This document shows, one piece after another, positions 6,676-12,924 of a DNA stretch of 14,380 nt (the stretch's first letter is position 1; each line of letters begins with the position of its first letter). A program made the translations under genes and the position numbers. Under the pieces are notes generated by a model, which saw only the letters and a program-made list of their open reading frames with translations, made no database searches and was not told the DNA's origin. The stretch is from the NCBI GenBank assembly GCA_934526125.1, contig CAKSZU010000051.1, positions 1 to 14,380 of the forward strand. Direction: 5' to 3'. Source of the stretch: an uncultured Faecalibacterium sp. Lineage in GTDB: Bacteria > Bacillota > Clostridia > Oscillospirales > Ruminococcaceae.

Positions 6676-7444
6676 TTTCCGACACTTCCTCCCCCAGAAC
6701 ATGGGCCACTGCCCGGTCCAGCAGGGCCAGGAACAGCTTTTCGAACCCGGCGCTCAGCAGGATGATGACAAAGGTCCAGGCAAAAAGCTCCCCCGTGGAG
6801 AGAGTGATCTTGGCCCGGTAGAGGGCGTCGCCGATGCTGCCGTCGGGCAGGCCGATGACCTCTGCTGCCACGCCGCTTTTCCAGCAGATGCCCAGCGCCA
6901 CGCTGCAGCCCTGCCGGAAGGCGGGCAGCACAGCAGGCAGCCAGATGGCCCTCAGCCGGCGGCCCGGGGATAGCCGGAACACCCGGGCCATCTCCAGCAG
7001 CTGCCCGTCCGCGCTTTCGATCCCGGTGCGCACCGCACCGTACAGCACGGGCAGCACCATCAGGAAGCTGATGAGGACCGACAGCGAACTTCCGCTGACC
7101 CACACCAGCGCCAGAATGATGAAACTTGCCACCGGGGTGGCCTTGACCAGCTGCATCACCGGGGCAAGGAGGGTCTCCACCCAGGTGCTGCGTTCTGCCG
7201 CCACTGCCAGCAGAACACTGACCAGCGCGCCCAGCACAAAGCCCAGCAGGATGCGCCCGGTGCTGAACAGGACCCGCTGCCAGAAATCGGCCTGCGGCAG
7301 CAGCTGCACCAGCACCGCCGCCGCCTGAAGGGGCGACACCAGAAAGACCTCCTGCCCGATCAGCATGGCTGCCGCCTGCCAGACGGCCAGCCAGAAGACC
7401 ACCGCCGCCAGCAGCCCCGCCCGGTTCTTTTTTGTCTGTTTCAT
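6668..7444 (-). CDS. ABC transporter permease, NitT/TauT-like
   Basis: This 258-residue BPD-type inner-membrane permease has about six hydrophobic segments (roughly 10-30, 62-84, 103-117, 120-140, 178-197, 222-242). It has the cytoplasmic EAA loop near 151-170 with the family pattern ARVFRLSPGRRLRAIWLP and an EVIGLPDGSIGDAL block after it, as in SsuC/TauC/ThiX-type permeases. The start is the ATG at 7444, with GGAG (7451-7454) 6 bases upstream and an MKQTKKN N-terminus. The reading frame stays open upstream through a repeat element, but that stretch looks non-coding. It pairs with the ATPase downstream (overlap 8 bases) and the binding protein upstream. The substrate is not determined: sulfonates, nitrate, pyrimidine precursors and riboflavin-type ligands all occur in this family. 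Confidence 0.9.
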   Translation of the reverse strand: MKQTKKNRAGLLAAVVFWLAVWQAAAMLIGQEVFLVSPLQAAAVLVQLLPQADFWQRVLFSTGRILLGFVLGALVSVLLAVAAERSTWVETLLAPVMQLVKATPVASFIILALVWVSGSSLSVLISFLMVLPVLYGAVRTGIESADGQLLEMARVFRLSPGRRLRAIWLPAVLPAFRQGCSVALGICWKSGVAAEVIGLPDGSIGDALYRAKITLSTGELFAWTFVIILLSAGFEKLFLALLDRAVAHVLGEEVSEND

Positions 7445-7460
7445 GTTTTTCTCCAATATT

Positions 7461-7567
7461 GCCCTCTCAGTCTCGCTGTCGCTCGCCAACTCCCCCAAAG
7501 GGGGAGCCAAGAGCAATCGCCTCTCCCTTTGGGAGAGGTGGATTTGCGGAGCAAAGACGGAGAGGGC
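7461..7567. repeat. 107-bp MITE-like palindromic repeat element
   Basis: The ends are inverted repeats: GCCCTCTCAGTCT (7461-7473) and AGACGGAGAGGGC (7555-7567), with one mismatch in 13. Inside are three hairpins: CTCCCCC-AAA-GGGGGAG (7490-7506), CCTCTCCC-TTT-GGGAGAGG (7520-7538) and TTTGC-GGA-GCAAA (7543-7555). I recall many near-copies of this CTCCCCCAAAGGGGGAG / CTCCCTTTGGGAG pattern with variable hairpins in genomes of Faecalibacterium and relatives. That is memory, not a search. It lies between the binding-protein terminator and the permease ribosome site. No certain target-site duplication was found. Confidence 0.8.
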
Positions 7568-7574
7568 ATCACAC

Positions 7575-7610
7575 AAAAAGCGGGGCCGCTGCACGATGTG
7601 CAGCAGCCCC
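7575..7610 (-). terminator. Terminator or attenuator after the substrate-binding-protein gene
   Basis: GGGGC-C-GCTGCAC (7582-7594) pairs with GTGCAGC-A-GCCCC (7598-7610). This is a 12-bp stem with one mismatch and a GAT loop. On the minus strand the stem is followed by GC and TTTTT (7579-7575). It lies 14 bases past the binding-protein stop and before the permease, so it would make the binding protein more abundant than the membrane parts if it is partly read through. Confidence 0.75.
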
Positions 7611-7624
7611 TTCCGATTCAGCGA

Positions 7625-8650
7625 TCAGTTGAACGCCCGCTTGACGCTCTTCCAGAACACCTGACCCGGGGTCGCTTTGGTGTAGTAGAAGTTGGCGTCC
7701 GGCAGCTTGCCGCCCACTGCTGCGGGGGAAGCATCGTACAGCACCTTCAGATAGGCGTTGACGTCCGCCTTCATTTCGTCACCCACACGGTAGACGATGT
7801 TGCACTGGGGCAGGGCCTTCTGGGCAATGGCCTTCTTGGCCACCACGCCGGTCTCCTCGCAGAGGGCCGCCGTCCCGCTGATGTCGGTCTGTGCCGCCTT
7901 GATGCTCTTCTGATAATCCCGCAGGAAGTTGGCCACGATATCGGGGTTCTCCTTGGCGTACTCGGTGCGGACCACCGTGACGCCGGTGATGAGCTGGGTA
8001 TCGCAGACCTTGTTCCACTCCTTGGTCAGGTCCAGTACCACCCGCAGGCTGCTGTCCTTCATCTGGGCAGCAGTGACATAGGGCTGAGGCAGCACGGCGA
8101 TGGCGTCCTTTTTGGTCGCTGCCATCTGGGCGGTGACCTCAGAAGCTTCGCTGTAATACTCGATCTTCACATCCTTGTCGGGGTCCAGACCGTTCTTCGT
8201 CAGCAGGTAGCGCAGGACGTATTCCGGCGTTGTGCCCTTGCCGGTGGACAGAATGGTGCGGCCCTTCAGGTCGGCAAAGCTGTGGATGGTGTCGCCCTTT
8301 TCCACAACGTACAGCACACCCAGGGTGTTGACTGCCATGACCTGGATGCCTCCGTTGGTCTTCTGGTACAGGGTCGCTGCCAGGTTGGCCGGGATGGCGG
8401 CAATGTCCACCTCGCCCTTGATGAGCTTGGGCACGACCTCATCGGCGGCGCCGTAGAGCTGCAGATCATACTGCTGGGATGCCGTGCCGTCCTTCTCCAT
8501 GGCCAGCAGGTTGACCAGACCCATGGTGGTGGGGCCCTTCAGACCGGCGATGCGCACCCCGCTTTTCGACTTTGCCGCCAGAGCGCCGCAGGCCATCATG
8601 CTGATCAGCAGGGCCGCCGACAGCAGCAGGGATGTCAGTTTTTTCATCAT
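7625..8650 (-). CDS. ABC transporter substrate-binding protein, NitT/TauT-like
   Basis: This 341-residue exported protein has basic residues, a hydrophobic core and SMMACG at 17-22. This may be a lipobox with lipidated Cys21, although Met at -3 is unusual, or else signal peptidase I may cut after ALA (23-25). The mature part shows the periplasmic-binding fold of the SsuA/TauA/NMT1 class: GPTTMGLVNLL (39-49), GEVDIAAIPANLA, the DLKGRTI block with STGKGTTPEYVLRYLL, and a later ATKKDAIAVLPQP. The ligand cannot be named. ATG at 8650 is favoured because AAGGA (8660-8664) is 9 bases away; a second ATG follows directly. It is the first gene of the importer operon, divergent from the Crp/Fnr gene, and followed by a terminator and a repeat before the permease. 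Confidence 0.92.
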   Translation of the reverse strand: MMKKLTSLLLSAALLISMMACGALAAKSKSGVRIAGLKGPTTMGLVNLLAMEKDGTASQQYDLQLYGAADEVVPKLIKGEVDIAAIPANLAATLYQKTNGGIQVMAVNTLGVLYVVEKGDTIHSFADLKGRTILSTGKGTTPEYVLRYLLTKNGLDPDKDVKIEYYSEASEVTAQMAATKKDAIAVLPQPYVTAAQMKDSSLRVVLDLTKEWNKVCDTQLITGVTVVRTEYAKENPDIVANFLRDYQKSIKAAQTDISGTAALCEETGVVAKKAIAQKALPQCNIVYRVGDEMKADVNAYLKVLYDASPAAVGGKLPDANFYYTKATPGQVFWKSVKRAFN

Positions 8651-8691
8651 ATCTGGGATTCCTTCCTCTCATTTCCGTTCCTTCCCGGAAC

Positions 8692-8721
8692 AAAATTTGC
8701 AAATTTTTCAAATATCATTTG
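8692..8721. promoter_or_regulatory. Palindromic operator cluster between importer and Crp/Fnr gene
   Basis: AAAATTTGCAAATTTT (8692-8707) is a perfect 16-bp palindrome. CAAAT-ATC-ATTTG (8709-8721) follows immediately as a second inverted repeat. Together they hold four ATTTG/CAAAT half-sites in 27 bases. The cluster touches the -35 of the regulator promoter and lies about 40 bases before the binding-protein start. Crp/Fnr dimers bind two-fold symmetric sites, so this is a good candidate operator for control of both directions. Confidence 0.6.
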
Positions 8722-8748
8722 CTTTACGCGCTCAAGTTTACTATAATG
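8719..8748 (+). promoter_or_regulatory. Promoter of the Crp/Fnr-family gene
   Basis: TTGCTT (8719-8724), an 18-base spacer and a perfect TATAAT (8743-8748) precede the gene by about 80 bases. Transcription should begin near 8755, just ahead of the hairpin at 8757-8782. The -35 abuts the inverted repeat cluster, as expected for autoregulation. Confidence 0.7.
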
Positions 8749-8756
8749 GAGCTGAA

Positions 8757-8782
8757 AATACCGTTGCCCACGCAACGGAATT
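8757..8782 (+). promoter_or_regulatory. Leader hairpin or second operator before the Crp/Fnr gene
   Basis: CCGTTGC (8761-8767) and GCAACGG (8772-8778) form a perfect 7-bp stem with a 4-base CCAC loop. It is extended by AAT/ATT beyond an A-A mismatch. It would lie at the very 5' end of the mRNA. No T run follows, so it is not a normal terminator. A protein-binding site or an mRNA-stabilising stem is possible. Confidence 0.5.
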
Positions 8783-8826
8783 GCAGAAGGGCGGTGAGGG
8801 CCCGGGGAAAACCTCACGGAAAGAAC

Positions 8827-9507
8827 ATGGAAAACTATCTGCCGCTGTTACAATCCACCTCTCTTTTTGCCGGGATCGGCACCGAAGAGCTCCGCGCGCT
8901 TCTGGTGCAGCTCGGGGCAGGCATCCGCAGCTACGGCCGGGGGGAGACACTGGTGCAGGCCGGTGTGCCCAACCGCCGGGTGGGGGTCGTCCTCTCCGGC
9001 GGCATCGAGGCCTACCGCCCTGCGCCGGGCGGGGCCCGGGTGCCCATCACCCACATGGGGCCCGGCGGGGTCTTCGGGGATGTGCTGGGCGGTTCCAGCC
9101 TGGACAGTCCGGTCACCGTGGTGGCCCTTGCCGGCTGCGAGGTGCTGCTGTTCCCCTACGAACGGCTCCTGCTGCCCGACAGCTCCCCTGCCCACCAGCG
9201 CCTTTTGCAGAATCTGGTGCGCACCATCAGCGATAAATATTTCCTGCTCTCCCGCCGGGTGGACCTTCTTGTCCTGAAAAGTCTGCGGGCCAAGGTCTGC
9301 GCGTACCTGCTCAATGAAGCCGAGCAGCAGGGCAGCACCACCTTCACCATCCCCTTCTCCCGCATCCAGCTGGCCGATTACCTTAACTGCGACCGCAGCG
9401 CCCTTTCCCGGGAGCTGAGTCTCATGCAGCGGGACGGCCTTCTGGACACCTACCGCTCCAGCTTCAAACTGCTGGAACCGGAGGCTCTGCGGCAGATGAT
9501 CCAGTAA
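8827..9507 (+). CDS. Crp/Fnr-family transcriptional regulator
   Basis: This 226-residue regulator has an N-terminal cNMP-binding-type beta-roll (about 10-120) with the family pattern GRGETLVQAG...VLSGGIEAYR...GGVFGDVLGG. A dimer helix follows (about 123-155), then a C-terminal winged helix whose recognition part is RIQLADYLNCDRSALSRELS (179-198). The N-terminus has no cysteine cluster, so it is not an oxygen-sensing Fe-S Fnr. The canonical cAMP-contact Arg/Glu pattern is not evident, so the ligand is unknown. I chose the ATG at 8827: GGAA is 5 bases upstream and the MENYLPLLQSTSLFAGI start fits the family. Translation from 8632 would run through its own promoter. It is divergent from the ABC importer and is probably its regulator. 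Confidence 0.92.
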   Translation: MENYLPLLQSTSLFAGIGTEELRALLVQLGAGIRSYGRGETLVQAGVPNRRVGVVLSGGIEAYRPAPGGARVPITHMGPGGVFGDVLGGSSLDSPVTVVALAGCEVLLFPYERLLLPDSSPAHQRLLQNLVRTISDKYFLLSRRVDLLVLKSLRAKVCAYLLNEAEQQGSTTFTIPFSRIQLADYLNCDRSALSRELSLMQRDGLLDTYRSSFKLLEPEALRQMIQ

Positions 9508-9530
9508 TTCTTTTTGGAGGAATCTTATTC

Positions 9531-10219
9531 ATGAAGCACGCTCTCTTTACCCTCCCCCCCCCCCTACACAGAATCCACGTGACCGGCTGAAGCAGCTTCT
9601 GCCCTGTTCCCGGCCGGATGCTGGGCTGCTGCCCGTCCTGCTGTTCACCTGTGCCAAAACCAAGCTGGGCTGGTACATTTTCTGCATCTATCCGTCCGCC
9701 GCACTGTTCGCAGCCATGGCCTTCCGGTCCATGCTGGAACATCAGCCGGAAGATTTCCGGGTCGGTGCGCTGATCATCGCCTTTGCGGCCCTGTTCTCCT
9801 GCTCCGTAATGAACGTCCGCGAAGTCGTCCGCATCCCGGATCAGTCCGTCAGTGCGCTCACCACTCTGCTGGCCGATGGGACTCACTATGAACAGGCACA
9901 CTTTTACATTGCAAATCAGGACAACAATTCCTGGAATGGCTCCGGCTGGACACAGGCCCAGGTGATGGAAGCCGAATGGCTGGCCGACTGCGCCCCCAGA
10001 AGCGGCGGCATCTCCGCTTTTGCAGAGGATCCCGGCTCTTATCTGATCGCATCCAACGCCCGCACCGAAGATTTCTCTGCCTATGAGCTGATCTGCCGGA
10101 GCGAGGCATATTCCCTGTACCATCACAAGACCAGAAATCAACTCAACTGCAACCAGCATATCTGCGATATGCAAGCCAACGTTGTTGCTGTTGCATCAAA
10201 AAGTCGGTTTGCTGTATAA
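9531..10219 (+). pseudogene. Truncated, frameshifted GT39/PMT (YkcB/ArnT-like) glycosyltransferase remnant
   Basis: GGAGG (9516-9520) precedes the ATG at 9531 by 10 bases, but that frame stops after 19 codons at 9588. A run of 11 C (9554-9564) lies inside. The next frame is open from before the tract to 10219 and encodes LLPVLLFTCAKTKLGWYIF, then a hydrophobic stretch, a second membrane segment (ALIIAFAALFSCSVM) and a soluble tail of about 120 residues. The KTKLxWY motif is characteristic of the late membrane segments of ArnT/YkcB-type polyprenyl-phosphate-sugar transferases. The long N-terminal part with the catalytic Asp-Glu and most membrane spans is absent. With 12 or 9 C, one continuous 229-residue protein would result. 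Database annotation may call only 9716-10219 (167 residues) from an internal ATG without a ribosome site. The following YkcC-like gene fits its former partner. Confidence 0.65.
9554..9564 (+). repeat. Homopolymer tract of 11 C near the start of the GT39 remnant
   Basis: Eleven consecutive C start 23 bases after the A of the ATG at 9531. The tract joins the frame with the ribosome site to the frame of the downstream coding remnant, off by one. Such tracts slip during replication and can switch genes on and off. A wrong count from sequencing is also possible. Confidence 0.85.
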
Positions 10220-10220
10220 T
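10191..10220 (+). promoter_or_regulatory. Promoter of the GT2-flavin reductase operon
   Basis: TTGCAT (10191-10196), an 18-base spacer and a perfect TATAAT (10215-10220) overlap the end of the upstream remnant, including its TAA stop. They give a short leader before the ATG at 10244. GAGG (10231-10234) is the ribosome site, 9 bases from the ATG. Confidence 0.65.
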
Positions 10221-10243
10221 CCATAAAAAAGAGGTATCCACTT

Positions 10244-11224
10244 ATGTCAAAACCCATTCTCTGGATCGTGATCCCCTGCTACAACGAGGAGCAGGTTCTG
10301 CCCATCACGGCTCCCATGTTTCTGGAAAAGATCCGCAGTCTGGCCGGGCAGGGCCTGATCAGCGACAAAAGCCGGGTGCTGTTCGTCAACGACGGCTCCA
10401 AGGACAAGACCTGGGAGCTGATCTGCGATTTTGCCAGACAGGACGAGCATTACATCGGCATTTCCCAGAGTCGGAACCGGGGGCACCAGAACGCCGTGCT
10501 GGCCGGTCTGATGGAGGCGCTGCACAGCGGCAGCTGCGATATCACCATTTCCATCGACTGCGACGGACAGGATGACATCAACGCCATGGACGAAATGGTG
10601 CAGAAATATCTGGACGGTGCCGAGGTGGTCTACGGTGTGCGCAGCCGCCGGGATACCGACACCTTCTTCAAGCGGTTCACCGCCGAGGGGTTCTATCATG
10701 TGATGAACGCACTGGGTGCCGACATCGTGTTCAACCACGCCGACTACCGGCTGATCAGCACCCGGGTATTGGAAAGCTTTGCGGATTACAAGGAAGTCAA
10801 CATCTTCCTGCGGGGCATGGTGCCGCTGGTGGGTTTCCCCAGCGAGACTGTCTACTACGAGCGCCACGAGCGTCTGGCCGGTGAGAGCCACTACCCCCTG
10901 AGCAAGATGCTGGCGCTGGCCTTCGACGGCATCACCAGCCTGTCCAACAAGCCCATCCGGCTGATCACCGGGGCCGGCATCGTGGTCAGTCTCATCAGCT
11001 TCATCGGCGTCATCTGGGCCATCGTGCAGGCGGTGCTGGGCAGCGCAGTGGCAGGCTGGGCCTCCACCATCTGCATCGTCTGCTTCATGGGCGGCGTCCA
11101 GCTGATCTGTCTGGGCGTCATCGGTGAATACATCGGCAAGATCTACATGGAGACCAAGGCGCGCCCCCGCTACATCATCAGCGAGCGCACCTGGGCCCCC
11201 TATGAAAGGAAGTATCACGGATGA
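10244..11224 (+). CDS. Polyprenyl-phosphate glycosyltransferase, GT2 family (YkcC/GtrB/DPM-like)
   Basis: This 326-residue GT-A enzyme should move a sugar from a nucleotide donor onto undecaprenyl phosphate at the inner face of the membrane. Seen: WIVIPCYNEEQVLP (7-20), VNDGSKD (48-54), the metal-binding SIDCDGQDD (103-111; Asp105, Asp107), the acceptor-side SQSRNRGHQNAVLAG (74-88) and a LRGMVPLVGF block (189-198). Two C-terminal membrane helices (about 240-264 and 271-297) precede a basic tail. This is the GtrB/YkcC/ArnC layout. Such enzymes feed a GT39-type transferase that uses the lipid-linked sugar outside the cell. The remnant just upstream is that type, so the present product may supply another transferase elsewhere or be orphaned. 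The donor sugar is not deducible. The stop overlaps the flavin reductase start by four bases. Confidence 0.9.
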   Translation: MSKPILWIVIPCYNEEQVLPITAPMFLEKIRSLAGQGLISDKSRVLFVNDGSKDKTWELICDFARQDEHYIGISQSRNRGHQNAVLAGLMEALHSGSCDITISIDCDGQDDINAMDEMVQKYLDGAEVVYGVRSRRDTDTFFKRFTAEGFYHVMNALGADIVFNHADYRLISTRVLESFADYKEVNIFLRGMVPLVGFPSETVYYERHERLAGESHYPLSKMLALAFDGITSLSNKPIRLITGAGIVVSLISFIGVIWAIVQAVLGSAVAGWASTICIVCFMGGVQLICLGVIGEYIGKIYMETKARPRYIISERTWAPYERKYHG

Positions 11225-11808
11225 GCAAACAGAGCTGGCGGGGCAGCACCCTGCTGAACCCGGAGCCGCCGGTGCTGGTCTCCTGCGGCGGGCTGGAGCA
11301 GCCCAACCTCATCACGATCGGCTGGACCGGCACCATCTGCACCCAGCCCAGCATGGTGTCCATCAGCGTCCGCCCGGAGCGGTACAGCCACCACCTGATC
11401 AAAGAAAGCGGGCAGTTTGCCATCAACCTGCCCACCGAAGCGCTGGTGCGGGCGGTGGACTGGTGCGGCGTGAAGAGCGGCCGGGATGTGGACAAGTTTG
11501 CCGCCTGCAAGCTCCACGCCGCCCCCGGCTCGGTGCTGACGGACTGCCCCATTCTGGAGGAAAGCCCGGTCAATCTGGAATGCCGGGTGACGCAGGTCAT
11601 CCCGCTGGGCAGTCATGACCTGTTCCTGGCCGAAGTGGCGGCCTGCGACGTGGACGAGAGCCTGCTGGATGAGACCGGCAAGCTCTGTCTGGACAAAGCA
11701 AAGCTCATCGTTTACAGCCACGGCGAGTATCTGGCGCTGGGCAAAAAGCTGGGCACCTTCGGGTACAGTGTGCGGAAGAAGAAACCGCAGCATAAAGCGC
11801 ATAAATAA
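11221..11808 (+). CDS. Flavin reductase family protein (FMN-binding split barrel)
   Basis: This 195-residue FMN-binding protein of the flavoredoxin/flavin reductase-like class has the block NLITIGWTGTICTQPSMVSI (29-48), where Thr/Ser/Cys residues contact FMN. SVRPERYSHHLIKESGQFAINLP (48-70) and the central KFAACKLHAAPGS segment are also typical. It probably reduces free or bound FMN with NAD(P)H or accepts electrons from another carrier; its partner is not shown here. The tail is strongly basic (RKKKPQHKAHK). The start ATG lies in the GT2 stop (ATGA), with AAAGGA (11205-11210) upstream, so translation is coupled, although no functional link with the glycosyltransferase is obvious. A strong terminator follows. 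Confidence 0.9.
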   Translation: MSKQSWRGSTLLNPEPPVLVSCGGLEQPNLITIGWTGTICTQPSMVSISVRPERYSHHLIKESGQFAINLPTEALVRAVDWCGVKSGRDVDKFAACKLHAAPGSVLTDCPILEESPVNLECRVTQVIPLGSHDLFLAEVAACDVDESLLDETGKLCLDKAKLIVYSHGEYLALGKKLGTFGYSVRKKKPQHKAHK

Positions 11809-11811
11809 GCA

Positions 11812-11846
11812 CAACGGGGCTGCCGCACGGCAGTCCCGTTGTTTTT
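11812..11846 (+). terminator. Strong Rho-independent terminator after the flavin reductase gene
   Basis: CAACGGGGCTGCC (11812-11824) pairs with GGCAGTCCCGTTG (11829-11841) across a 4-base GCAC loop, with a single G-T wobble. A run of five T (11842-11846) follows. On the minus strand the stem is followed only by a mixed TGCTTATTTATG, so it may stop the convergent peptidase operon less efficiently. Confidence 0.92.
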
Positions 11847-11862
11847 ATCGCAGGGCCGGTGA

Positions 11863-12915
11863 TCAGAGATTCGGCCTGCTGGTTTTTTGTTCCAGAAGTT
11901 CCGTCAGGCAGCGGACGGTGCGGCCGTGGTAACCGGTCACCGTCTCGGCATGGAGCAGACTGCTGAGGACACTTTCCTCCACGCACTCCGCCACTGCCCG
12001 GAACAGCGGGTTGATGGCATCATCGTGGACCATGCCCAGCGGCAGAATGGCTTTGTCGGAGGTGTGCGGCACCCGGTTGGCCGTGGTGAAGGCAATGACG
12101 ATCTCGCCGGAACCGTTGCCGCAATAGCTGCCGGTGCGGGAGAGTCCCACCAGCGCCCGGTGGCAGAGCCGCCGGAGCTGCCGCTCGCTGAGGGGGATAT
12201 CCGTTGCCAGCACCGTGATGATGGAGCCCTTGTCCTCGTGGGGCGGGATCTGCTCCTCCAGCAGCTGCCGGATGGGGGTGCCCGCCACGATCAGGTCGTC
12301 AAAAACTGCGTGGTTCGAGAGGACCAGCGCCCCGATGGTATAGGGCTTCCCGTCCAGTTCCACGATCCGGGAGGCCGACCCGATGCCGCCCTTCAGGCCG
12401 TGGCAGCGCATTCCCCGGCCGGCCCCCACAGCACCCTCGGCAAAGTCGGCACGGCAGTCGGCCAGGGCAGCAAACACATTTTCTTCCGTGACATGGAGCC
12501 CCCGGATATCGTTCAGGCCGCTGTCGTTGCACTCGCACACCACCGGGTTCACGCTGCCGGTGGTCTCGCAGATGTCCGGATTCCGGGCCAGCATATACTT
12601 CACCAGCGCCGTCTCCGCCGTGCCCACACTGAGGGTGTTCGTGAAGAGGATGGGCGTTTCCAGTGTGCCCAGCTCCTCGATCTGGACAAGGCCCGTAGTC
12701 TTGCCGAAGCCGTTGATGACATGGCAGGCCGCCAGTACTTTGTCATGGAATACATCCCCCTGATGGGGCAGCAGTGCCGTCACTCCGGTCTGGATGCTGC
12801 CGTCTGCCAGGGTGCAGTGCCCCACGGTCACCCCGGGCACATCGCTGATCTTGTTCCGCTTCCCGTGGGGCAGTCTGCCCACCGTGAAGCCCCATGGATT
12901 GGATTCAATACCCAT
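11863..12915 (-). CDS. P1 family (S58/DmpA-type) aminopeptidase
   Basis: This 350-residue member of the DmpA L-aminopeptidase/D-esterase family is made as a precursor that cuts itself into two chains before a catalytic serine. The cut site is visible as DKGSIITVLATDIPL, between Gly230 and Ser231. Other family blocks are KISDVPGVTVGHCTL (22-36), TGVTALLPH (43-51), GFGKTTGL (69-76), NTLSVGTAE (93-101) and GALVLSNHAVFDDL (195-208). The last carries the Asn that lines the active site. The products and true substrate (N-terminal residues of peptides, beta-peptides or amides) cannot be deduced. No signal peptide is seen. The start has GAGG (12923-12926) 7 bases upstream, and that ribosome site overlaps the metA stop region. 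It is thus the third gene of the methionine operon, a partnership whose meaning is unclear. Confidence 0.92.
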   Translation of the reverse strand: MGIESNPWGFTVGRLPHGKRNKISDVPGVTVGHCTLADGSIQTGVTALLPHQGDVFHDKVLAACHVINGFGKTTGLVQIEELGTLETPILFTNTLSVGTAETALVKYMLARNPDICETTGSVNPVVCECNDSGLNDIRGLHVTEENVFAALADCRADFAEGAVGAGRGMRCHGLKGGIGSASRIVELDGKPYTIGALVLSNHAVFDDLIVAGTPIRQLLEEQIPPHEDKGSIITVLATDIPLSERQLRRLCHRALVGLSRTGSYCGNGSGEIVIAFTTANRVPHTSDKAILPLGMVHDDAINPLFRAVAECVEESVLSSLLHAETVTGYHGRTVRCLTELLEQKTSRPNL

Positions 12916-12924
12916 AAAATTTCC

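Noticed and set aside
7461..7567. CRISPR array or riboswitch for the hairpin-rich stretch
   Set aside because: There are no regularly spaced direct repeats. The outer inverted repeats and several independent hairpins fit a small mobile repeat better than a folded aptamer.
7445..7594. N-terminal extension of the permease by about 50 codons
   Set aside because: It is translation through the palindromic repeat and terminator. The GGAG site 6 bases before the ATG at 7444 and the family N-terminus fix the shorter start.
8632..8826. N-terminal extension of the Crp/Fnr regulator by 65 codons
   Set aside because: It would read through the TATAAT promoter, operator palindromes and leader hairpin, and has no similarity to the family.
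9716..10219. The 167-codon frame as an independent intact gene
   Set aside because: It lacks a ribosome site at its ATG, and the similarity to GT39 proteins (KTKLGWY) begins upstream of that ATG. It is better read as part of a broken gene, although internal translation cannot be excluded.
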